This document shows, one piece after another, positions 52,331 to 61,700 of a stretch of DNA of 64,000 nt. Location: positions 17,337 to 81,336 of the forward strand of contig JAHLLS010000025.1 in assembly GCA_020444045.1 (NCBI GenBank), written 5' to 3'. How positions within the stretch are numbered: position 1 is the stretch's first letter; each line of letters begins with the position of its first letter. The DNA is from Deltaproteobacteria bacterium (GTDB taxonomy: Bacteria; Desulfobacterota; Desulfobacteria; Desulfobacterales; UBA5852). Below the pieces are notes generated by a model. It searched no databases. It was not told the DNA's origin and was given only the letters and a program-made list of their open reading frames with translations. A program made the translations under genes and the position numbers.

Positions 52331-53131
52331 TCAATCCCGCCGATTCGGCCACACCAGATAACGGAACCAGTGGCCCAGGGTGTTTCCCTGCAGGAGGGCC
52401 TGATCCCAGACCTGGAAGTCGCGTGAAAGCTGAGCGGGGTCGGCAAACCAGTCCCGTCGGGTTTTCATGGGGCGCACTGGATCGAGGGTCTTTACAACGC
52501 GGGCCGGGTTGCCGGCCGCAACGGCATTGGCGGGGATATCACTGACGACAACGGCGCCGGCACCGACAACGCTGTTATCTCCGATCGTAACCCCCTTGCA
52601 GACGATGGCGCTGTCCCCCAGCCAGACATTGTTGCCAATGCGAATCGGCGCGCCACGCCCTGCGGCGGTGCGATCATAGAGGTCATGCCAATCGGAGTCG
52701 GTCAGGTAGACACGGTTGGCCATCATGACACTGTGCCCAATGGTAACTCGGCAGGCCGAACTGATGCGCACGCCCGGGCAGATCAAGCTGTAATCGCCGA
52801 TGCGGATCAGCCCCTCGCCCGCCTGGTCCGGCCAGACGCAGAAACGAACCCGCGCATCCGCACAGGCAATCACGGTGGCATAGTGGCCCAAGGCGATGGG
52901 GGCCCCGAAAAGTTCGACGTACCAGGGGCGCATGAAGTGGTGCCCCCGGCCGAGGGTATCGAACTGGGGGCGCAGAAAACGCCGCACATAATACTGCTGC
53001 CAGCGCAGAAACAGTCTCTTGACAGCATAGGGGCGGTGGTCGCGTCTCAAGGCCGATTCATCCTCTCGAAGCGGTGCAGCCAGACCTCTGACAGGACTTT
53101 CATGCGGGGCCGTGCGCATCCCAGGCGGCAT
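52331..53131 (-). CDS. left-handed beta-helix (hexapeptide) acyltransferase
   Basis: A 266-aa protein with a basic N-terminal region (RLFLRWQQYYVRRFLRPQFD), a hexapeptide-repeat beta-helix from about 75 to 215 (IRIGDYSLICPGVRISSACRVTIGHSVMMANRVYLTDSDWHDLYDR; IRIGNNVWLGDSAIVCKGVTIGDNSVVGAGAVVVSDIPANAVAAGNPARVV), and a C-terminal tail. The His in DSDWHD is the expected general base position of maltose/xenobiotic-type acetyltransferases. Probably acetylates a sugar or glycolipid. Its first 32 bp overlap the alpha/alpha-barrel gene upstream, which suggests a joint glycan pathway. Confidence 0.85.
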   Translation of the reverse strand: MPPGMRTAPHESPVRGLAAPLREDESALRRDHRPYAVKRLFLRWQQYYVRRFLRPQFDTLGRGHHFMRPWYVELFGAPIALGHYATVIACADARVRFCVWPDQAGEGLIRIGDYSLICPGVRISSACRVTIGHSVMMANRVYLTDSDWHDLYDRTAAGRGAPIRIGNNVWLGDSAIVCKGVTIGDNSVVGAGAVVVSDIPANAVAAGNPARVVKTLDPVRPMKTRRDWFADPAQLSRDFQVWDQALLQGNTLGHWFRYLVWPNRRD

Positions 53132-54137
53132 GGCTGAACATCTGGCTGGCCGGCGTCAGGTGATACAAGGCGTCGATCGCCATGAGGACCACGGCGTTGG
53201 TCCAGGTTATTTTATCTTCCGGCCAAATGACCATGTTCGGAAACGTAAAACCGCACCAGTAGGTATCGTCATCGAATCGCTTGGTGCTGATCCAGCTGAA
53301 CACAATACGGGCCAGGTCGTCGTTTCCCATGGCCACCAGGGCCAGCACCAGTTCGCAAGTTTCGGCCACCGTGACCCAGGGTTCGTCGTAAACACAGCGC
53401 ACCCCCTGCCCTTCCTCCACGAATTTCTTCCAGTAGGTATCGATGCGTTTGCGCGCCTCTTCACCGGTCACGGCCCCTGTCAGAATGGGATAGAACCAAT
53501 CCATGGAAAAACGGGACTTGGTCATATTGAACAAATGGCGTTTCTGGCGCAATGCGGTCTGGAGCGCGAGGAGGGCCGGTGTCCAGTGAGGCTGTGCGTG
53601 CCCCAGAAGATCGGCCAGCTTGAGAGCGCATTTGAGGCTCATATAGACGGAACTCGATCCGGTCAGCAACGCCATGGCATCCACACGCCCATCGGGACTG
53701 ATAGCCCAGCGAATCGGGCCTTCCGGCATTTGCAGCGCCAGCGCGAAATCTATGGCGTCGCGGACGGTCGGCCATAAAGAGGCCACAAATGCGATATCGC
53801 CCGTCACCAGATAGTAATGGTAAAGCCCCACCGCGATATACGTCGACAGGTTGGCATCACGGGTGCGATCCTCGGGCTTTCCATCCATATACGATGCATA
53901 CCAGCTGCCGTCATCCAGCTGGGTTTGGCGCATCCAGGCATAGGCCCGGCGGGCGGCGTCGTAATGCCCTCCGATGGTCAACCCCATGGCGGATTCCACA
54001 TGGTCCCATGGGTCGGTTTTCTGCCCATCGCACCAGGGAATCTCTCCGCTCGCACGCTGGGTGTTGAGAATCAGCCGTGTCAGAGCATCGATATCGACAG
54101 CAAGATCCTGCCGGATCCGGGTTACGGATGATTGCAT
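53100..54137 (-). CDS. alpha/alpha-barrel (six-hairpin/prenyltransferase-repeat-like) protein
   Basis: A 345-aa protein without signal peptide. Regular helical hairpins (DHVESAMGLTIGGHYDAARRAYAWMRQTQLDDGSWYASYMDG; STYIAVGLYHYYLVTGDIAFVASLWPTVRDAIDFALALQ) match the toroid found in glycoside hydrolases such as GH15 and in squalene-cyclase-like repeats. Databases tend to call such proteins phenyl/prenyltransferase-domain proteins, but no prenyltransferase Asp motif is obvious. D107-R-T-R-D and the acidic E/D near YDEPWVTVAETCELV could be part of an active site. Substrate unknown; glycan processing is inferred from fold and from the overlapping acyltransferase gene. Confidence 0.65.
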   Translation of the reverse strand: MQSSVTRIRQDLAVDIDALTRLILNTQRASGEIPWCDGQKTDPWDHVESAMGLTIGGHYDAARRAYAWMRQTQLDDGSWYASYMDGKPEDRTRDANLSTYIAVGLYHYYLVTGDIAFVASLWPTVRDAIDFALALQMPEGPIRWAISPDGRVDAMALLTGSSSVYMSLKCALKLADLLGHAQPHWTPALLALQTALRQKRHLFNMTKSRFSMDWFYPILTGAVTGEEARKRIDTYWKKFVEEGQGVRCVYDEPWVTVAETCELVLALVAMGNDDLARIVFSWISTKRFDDDTYWCGFTFPNMVIWPEDKITWTNAVVLMAIDALYHLTPASQMFSHAAWDAHGPA

Positions 54138-54248
54138 AGCACGTCCACTTCGCTTTTGAGTAATTCTTAAAAGTCTGTTTCATAATGGCAACATCCGGTT
54201 TTTGCAAGGACAAATTTATCTGTCACGCCGCCTCAAGGCTTACCCCAG

Positions 54249-54277
54249 TTGATATGCTGGCTGTTTTCATCTATAGT
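54249..54277 (+). promoter_or_regulatory. sigma-70-type promoter of the cNMP-PilZ gene
   Basis: TTGATA (54249-54254), a 17-bp spacer and TATAGT (54272-54277), giving a leader of about 115 nt before ATG 54403. Confidence 0.5.
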
Positions 54278-54402
54278 GAATGCACATTCCGACCATCCGT
54301 ATGACGACCCGGAAGCAATGTTGGGGTTCCGCGTGATTGTGCCGTTTGACACCGTCTGATGGCCGCCGTTGCCGCCCCGAGGCCCCGGTCAGGGAGAAGC
54401 CC

Positions 54403-55374
54403 ATGGACGATCTTGCCAAACTGGAAGACCAGGCTGAGCAATACGCCCGTAACGGCGATGCCCAGGCTGCCGTCAAATGCTTTTGCGACCTGGTTGCGCG
54501 ATACGCCCGGGCCAAGAACTTCCCCAAAGCCGAAGCCCTGCGCGAGCGCTTGATGGCCGTGGACGACATGGCCCTCACCGAAATCATCAAAACCGCCGAA
54601 ATCATCGAAGCCGAGAAAAGCAACGCCATCGACCAGGATCATGTCGATGCGTTCAAAGCTCTTTATGACACCCTCACCGAGGAAGAAACCAATGCCCTCT
54701 ACTTCGCCAAGGAACCGCTTGTGCTGGAAGCGGGTGAGGTGCTCTACCGCCAGGGGGACGTCAACACGCGCCTCTTTTTCATCCTCCATGGCCATTTGAA
54801 GCTCTACTTTTCCCGTGAGGGTAAAGACAATCTCATTGCCACCCTTGAACAGGGTGCCATTGCCGGCCAGGATTCCTTTTTTGGCAGCACGCTGTGCACC
54901 ACGTCCCTGGCGGTTCAGTCCAGTGCCGAATTGCAGGTGATCGAGCGCCAGAAGGTCGCCGCATGGAAAGAATCCGTGCCCGCCCTGGAAGCCAAACTGC
55001 AGCAATTCTGCCATAAACAGGATGTGGGCCAGCTTGTCACAAAAAAAGGCCTGGAACGACGCATGTGCCGCCGCATCAAAGTCGAGGGCCCGGTCGTTGC
55101 CCAGGTGCTGAATGCGTCACAGCAACCCGTGGGAAAACCGTTCCGCGGCGATATGGCCGATATCTCCAATACGGGCCTGTCCTTTTATATCAAGGCCACC
55201 GACAAATCAGCCCAGATGCTGCTGGGGCGGTCGCTGCAGATCAAGTCCACCCTGGAAGCCGGCGGAAAGCGGCAAAGGATTGAGCGCACCGGCGTCACCG
55301 TGGCCGTGACGCCACTTTTTTTTGGCGATTTTTCGATTCACATCAAATTCAACCGCCCGTTGAAATCCAGCTGA
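54403..55374 (+). CDS. cyclic-nucleotide-binding plus PilZ domain protein
   Basis: A 323-aa cytosolic signalling protein. Residues about 1-60 form a helical TPR-like hairpin (LEDQAEQYARNGDAQAAVKCFCDLVARYARA). About 95-190 is a CAP-type cNMP-binding barrel (KEPLVLEAGEVLYRQGDVNTRLFFILHGHLKLYFSREGKDNLIATLEQGAIAGQDSFFG). About 218-320 is a PilZ-like domain starting RRMCRRIKVEGPV, with SNTGLSFYIKA corresponding to the DxSxxG motif as D-I-S-N-T-G; the RxxxR site is R-M-C-R-R. The protein could join cAMP/cGMP and c-di-GMP signals. The cNMP site lacks a clear phosphate-binding Arg pattern, so it may have lost nucleotide binding. It is the gene just before the megasynthase. Confidence 0.82.
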   Translation: MDDLAKLEDQAEQYARNGDAQAAVKCFCDLVARYARAKNFPKAEALRERLMAVDDMALTEIIKTAEIIEAEKSNAIDQDHVDAFKALYDTLTEEETNALYFAKEPLVLEAGEVLYRQGDVNTRLFFILHGHLKLYFSREGKDNLIATLEQGAIAGQDSFFGSTLCTTSLAVQSSAELQVIERQKVAAWKESVPALEAKLQQFCHKQDVGQLVTKKGLERRMCRRIKVEGPVVAQVLNASQQPVGKPFRGDMADISNTGLSFYIKATDKSAQMLLGRSLQIKSTLEAGGKRQRIERTGVTVAVTPLFFGDFSIHIKFNRPLKSS

Positions 55375-55739
55375 AGCCGATAGGCTCAGGCACCTCAGGC
55401 AGCCTCCTGCCCGGGACACGCCGGCCGGGAACAGCACCGCCTTTATAAGCCCCCCCCGATGTACATGCTTTGCCATCAAGATGTGCACGCCATGCCTGAC
55501 ACTTGATCGCCACCGATGATAGCGCGATCCAATCCTCCTGAATATACCTGTATTTTCAAATTGTTATACCGAATACGACAGCTGGCACCGGAATTGCTTT
55601 GGCATTGTTGTTTCCGAGTCGCTTCACGTCATTCGGCATGAATACCAAAGAAAAACCGCCGGACCTGTGCTGCACCGTATCGCTTGGCTGACAACCGGCG
55701 CTCATCAAACACAAGCACTGTCATAGCAGGAGAAACCGC
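55375..55739. other. intergenic region upstream of the megasynthase
   Basis: 365 bp without a supported gene. It holds a sigma-54-type promoter at 55583-55598 and an untranslated leader of about 130 nt ending in AGGAG 7 nt before the megasynthase ATG. Confidence 0.6.
55583..55598 (+). promoter_or_regulatory. sigma-54 (-24/-12) promoter
   Basis: TGGCAC (55583-55588), 5 bp, TTGCT (55594-55598). The invariant GG and GC doublets are exactly 10 bp apart, matching the RpoN consensus. Start would be near 55609, about 130 bp before the megasynthase. A bacterial enhancer-binding protein would be required; none is encoded in the window. Confidence 0.62.
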
Positions 55740-58700
55740 ATGATCGCGAGACGCATCAGTTCCAGACTGCCCGTATTGGCCTATCACCCACCCAAGGTCT
55801 TCGCCCCGGACTATCTCAACCACATCCATGCCGCCGGGGCTCTGCCGGTCCTGGATACGGAATTTTTTACGAATACCGACATCATTCAGATGATCGAACA
55901 ATTGGCACAGACCGACCTGATCTTCGGGCTACGGCTGGCGGCCGATAACCAGGCCCTGCGCGACTATCTGGAAACCAACAGTATCGCCAATCTGGACCTG
56001 ATCGTTTTCTCCTACCGTTCGTCCGCGGACCTGGCCGGGCTGCAATTCAACAACCGCGACTATCGGTTTTTTGTCGAAGCCACCGACATCAAGCTGCTGG
56101 ATGAACTGGACCGGATCGATCCCCACGGTATTATTGCCAAAGGCAATGAAGGTCCGGGCAAGGTATCCCGCTATTCATCGTTTATCCTCCTGCAGTGGTA
56201 TCTTAAAAACAGCGATCGGCCAGTCTTCGTCCACGGCGGTGTCGGCTGGCATACCGCCGCCGGCCTGTTTGCCATGGGGGCGGAAGGCATCGTGCTGGAC
56301 AACCAGCTTTACCTGGCCGAAGAAGCCCCCCTGGCGCCGGTCTACAAGGACGTTTTCCGCCAGTTGGAGGAAAAGGACGCCACCACCATCGGACAATCCT
56401 TGACCGTCCGCTATCATTTCTTCGCCAAACTGGGCACGCGCATCGTCAAGACCCTGCGAGACCGGGAAATCGTTCTGGCGGGCCAAGAAGATGCCGATGC
56501 CAAACTCTATCGTGAGATCGAAACCCATATGGCGGATCTCCATGCGCCGAGCGACACCCCGCTCCAGAGCTTGTTTTATCTGGGTCAGGACGCCGTCTTC
56601 GCCCGCCATTTCGCCCGCTATGGAGCGACCGTGAAGGAGATGCTGCATGGACTATTCACCCATATCGGCGAACAGTTGCAGGCTGTCGACGCACACGATC
56701 CCATGCGCGCCGGATCGGCCCTGGCCCAGGAACACGGCACCCGTTACCCCATCATGCAGGGCCCCATGGCCAACGTCAGCGACAACGCCGATTTTGCCGC
56801 CGCCGTGCTGGCCCAGGGTGGGCTGCCCTTTTTTGCGCTGGGCAACCTCCCGGCCAATCTGGCGGACGACATGCTGGCCGCCGGTAAAAAGAAAGTCGAG
56901 CGTTTCGGTGCCGGCATGATCGGCATCGAAGCCTTCAATGAGACCATTTCCCACCACCTGGCATCCGTCAAGAAATACGAGGTCCCCTTTGCGCTTTTTG
57001 CAGGCGGCATCCCCTCCCAAGTCAAGGATCTGGAAGCCGGCGGCACCAAGACCTATCTCCATACGCCCAGCCTGATGATGCTTGAAAACGCGCTGCAGAA
57101 GGATTGCCGGCGGTTTATCTTCGAGGGCGCCGAGGCCGGCGGCCACGTGGGCACGTTGAGCAGCATGGTGCTGTGGGAGCTTGCCATGGAGAAAATGAGC
57201 CGCCTGTCGGATGACCAGTTAGCGGACAAGACTATGATTTTTGCCGGCGGGATCGGCACCAACCTGGCGCCGCACTTCATCTCGGGCATGACATCGCAAC
57301 TGGCCGGGCGCGGTGTGAAAATCGGCATCCAGGTCGGCACCGCCTATCTTTTCTCATGCGAAATCATCGAGACCGGCGCCATTAAAAAAATCTACCAGGA
57401 TGTGGTCTGCCAGCACGATGAAACCATCGTCATGGGCACCACCGTCGGGCTGGCCTCACGCACCGTGGCGACTCCCTTTTCCCAGCGCATGATTGAGAAC
57501 GAACACGGCTGGATACGGAAAGGTGTGCCCCTGGAAGATCGTAAAAAAACTTTTGAAAAAGACAATATCGGATCCCTTTTGATCGGCGCCAAAGCTTTTT
57601 GCCCGAACTTCGACAGTGAATCCGGCGAAGTCTGCTTCCTGCACTACGATGAAAAGGAGCAGTTTGAAAAAGGCAATTTCATGATCGGAGACGGCCTGGC
57701 CTTCTACCCCTGCAGCACCACCATCGCCGACATTCACCGCTCCTTTTTCGATCACAAGAACGACCTGCACCGGCAGCTCAACGCCCTGGAAATCCTCACC
57801 AGCCCCAGGCACGAAATCGAAGATGAACTCGCCGTAATCGGCATGGGTTGCATCTACCCTGACGCTGACACCCTGGAAAAATTCTGGGAAAACATCATGG
57901 CGAAAACCTACGCCATCAGCGACATGCCGGCCGATCGGCTGGATCCTTCGCTTTACTTCGACGAGGACCGCAAGGCCGTCGACAAGAGCTACACCAAAAT
58001 CGCCGGCGTCGTCCGGGACTTCACGTTCGACCATGACCGCTACGGCTATACCGCCGACAAGGCGACCCGCCTTTCGCGCAGCCAGCAGATGATTCTGGAA
58101 GCGGCCTACCGGGCCGTGGCAGATGCCGGCTACTTGAAAGACGACCTGACCCTCGATGCGGCCTATCAGGAATCGACGGCGGTCATCGTGGCTACCTGCC
58201 TGGGCAACGAACTTGGCAACGATCTCCACCTGAAATACTGGTATCCCGAGATGCGCCATTACCTGGAGCAGATCGAGGCCTTCAACACCCTGGGAGAAGA
58301 CGACCGGAACCTTGTGCTGGACACCCTGCGCGAGGGGATGGCCAACGGGATGGATTACGAACCGGTCCACGGCCAGCTGCTCAATATCGAGGCCTCCCGC
58401 ATCGCCCATCACCTGGGCGCCAGAGGCGTCAACTATATTGTGGATGCCGCCTGTGCGACCTCCTTTGCCGCCCTGGACTGCGCCGCCAAAGAACTGCTCA
58501 GCGGCGCGTGCGACATGGTCATCAGCGGCGGGGTCAACACCAACCTGGCGCCGGAGTCCTTTGTGGGCTTTTCCAAAATGGGTGCCCTTTCGGCCAAGGG
58601 ATCCTACCCCTTCGACGGCCGGGCGGACGGGTTTGTCTTAGGCGAAGGCGCCGGTGTCGTGGTGCTCAAGCGCATGAAAGACGCCCTGCGCGACGGCGAC

Positions 58701-61700
58701 CGGATCTACGCTGTCCTGAAGGGAATCGGCGCCAGCTCGGACGGCAAGGGCAAAGCCATTGCGGCCCCCAATCCCGCCGGGCAGGCCCTGGCGCTGCAAC
58801 GCTGCTATGAAAACATGCGCGACCCGGTGACGGTCGCGGACATCGACTACATCGAGGCCCACGGAACCTCGACCATTGCCGGCGATCAGGCCGAAATCGA
58901 AACCCTTAAAAAGATTTACCGGCGCGACCGCCCCATCGGCGTGAGTTCCGTCAAGTCCCAGATCGGCCACCTGCTGGGCGGTGCCGGCTATGCCGGCATG
59001 ATCAAGGCCATCCTGGCCATCAACCATCACACCCTGCCGCCCAACGGCCGCTTTGAATCCCTGGCCCCGGCGCATGCCATCGAAGACAGCCCGCTTTACA
59101 TCATCGAAGAAGCTCAGGACTGGCAGGTCGATCCCGGTCGTCCCCGTATGGCGGCCGTGAGCTCTTACGGCTTTGGCGGCATCAACTACCATTGCGTGAT
59201 CGCCGAACACACCCCCGAATACCGACCGCTGCCGCGCCGCATCTTTGCCGACCTGGATTACGACTTCAATGACGACCGGATTGTCTTTGCAGGCCTGGGA
59301 GTGGTGCTGCCGGAATCACCCGATGTGGACACCTTCTGGCAAAACCTGTCCGAAGGACGATCCGTGCTGTCCGCGATACCGGAAGACCGCTTTCATAACC
59401 GTGCCTATGCCGACGAGCCGGTGGACTCCACTTACCACATCCCGCAGGTCAAAGCCGGGGTGGTGAAAGACTACCGTTTCAACAACGTCAAGTTCCGAAT
59501 TCCACCGGCCACCGCCCGTTCCCTGGACCGGGCCCAGTTTTTTGCCCTGGATGCCGCCCAGCAGGCCATCAACGCAGCCGCGCTAACACCCCAACTGTCC
59601 CATGGCAACCGGGTCGGCGTCATCCTGGGCACCCTTCCCGGTGAACGGCAGGTGCAAAATATCCTGCGGGTTCGCCTGGGAGTCATTCAGGGCATCCTCA
59701 GCCGCATCGACGGCATCGAAGAGGGGACGAAGAAAACCATTACCACCCGCCTGACGGAGCAGATCCGGGATCGCATTCCCGAGAACAATGAAGACACCAT
59801 CCCCGGCCTGTTGTCCAATATCGTCTCCGGGCGGATTGCCAACACATTTGGCTGCAATGGCGCCAACTTTGTCGTAGATGCCTCCTGTGCATCGGCCACC
59901 GTGGCCACGCACCTGGCGGTCAGGGGCCTTCAAAACGGCGAATTCGACAGTGTGCTGACCGGCGGGGTTGACGCCAATTTCTACCCTACCGTCATGCTGG
60001 CCTTCAAACGATTAGGGCTCCTGTCCGATGATGATTGCCGCTTTTTCGACAAACAAGCCAAGGGATATGTCATGAGCGAAGGCGCGGCCGTGCATGTAAT
60101 GACGACCTACGGCTACGCTAAAAAACACAACATGCCGATTATCGGCGAGTTCTACCACAGTGAATTTCACTCCTCGGGACCCGACCACCTGCTGGCCCCA
60201 TCGGAAAAAACCTACCGCGACACCATGCGGGCCTGTTATCGCCGACTTCCCGTCAATGCACACCAGGTGGACCACCTGGATGTGTTCGGTGTCGCCAACG
60301 TATTCTTGGATCAGATGGAAAAACAGGCCATCGAAAAGACATTCCCGCGGCCTGTCTTTTACGGCAACATCAAACCGGAGTTCGGCTATTTCAAATCCGC
60401 CAACCCGGCTGTGGCCATGACCAAACTGCTTCTCATGAACCGCTCGCAGACCATGCTGCCCCATTACAGCTACACGGCCGAATCCTCGATTGTCGACCCG
60501 GATTCGGGCCTGACAGCGAATCCCCGGGTTAAAAACATGACCCAGCGCCAATCCCTGGTCTTCGCGGCGAACGTCAATGGCGTTGGCGGCAATCACGGCC
60601 ATACCGTCATCGGCACACTGCCGCCCTGGCTCAGATCGAAAGACCAGCCCGCCAGCATAGCCACTGCCACGACAAGTCGGCCCCCCCGGCAGGCGACGAT
60701 CATCCCGATGAAGCCCAATGGTGTGGTGGCGCTCGTTTCCGGCCAGGGAGCTCAATACAGCGGCATGCTGCAGGAGTTGTATCGGGAAAACCGCACGATT
60801 CGTGAAATCATGGACCGTGGTAACCAGATTTTCCAGGGCATGCGCGGCTACAGCCTGCTGGACATCATGTTCGGCGAAAACCGCCTGCTGAATTTGACCG
60901 AGAACACCCAGCCGGCTGTTTTCCTCAGTTCGGCCGCGATCTACACCGACCTGGCCGCCCGGGGATTCTCACCCGACCGCTTTATCGGCCATAGTGTGGG
61001 AGAATATACCGCACTTTACTGTGCCGGAATGCTGGATTTCGAACCGGCCATGCGGCTGATCGTCAAGCGGGCCGATTTCATGAAAGCCGCCATCGAAGTT
61101 CAACCGGGCCGTATCATGGTGGTGTTCAAAAATGCCGACAGCGTCCTTCAGCTGATCCGCGATGCCCGCATCCAGAACATCTACGTCGCCAATAAAAACA
61201 GTGAAAACCAGACAGCCGTTTCCGGCGCCCAGGAAGCCATCGAGGCGTTCGCGGCCTATCTGAAAACCGCCAAGGTCATGTTCAAAGCGCTGGCCCTTTC
61301 AGGTGCCTTCCACACCCCGCTGTTTCAGAGCGCATCGGAAAAAATGGCGGATTACTTGCAGGGCGTTACCTTCCGTCCCGTGGATTTCCACCGCGTCATC
61401 TCCAACGTCACGGCCGAACCCTACCCGGAAGATGCCGATGCCGTCAAAACACTGCTGGTCCGCCAGATCGTCTCCCCGGTGGAATTCATCCACTCGGTGG
61501 AACAGTTATATCGTTCAGGTCATAACCGTTTTTTTGAAATCGGTCCTGGGCGCATCCTGGTCAACCTGCTGAAAAACATTAATATCGACGATTTCCAGGC
61601 CCTGCCTTCGGTGAACGCCAAGGCCGGCGAAGTGGCCTCGCTGCAGGATTTCAAAACCCAACTGGAAACCCAGGGGCTACTGAAAAAGCAAACCCCCGCC

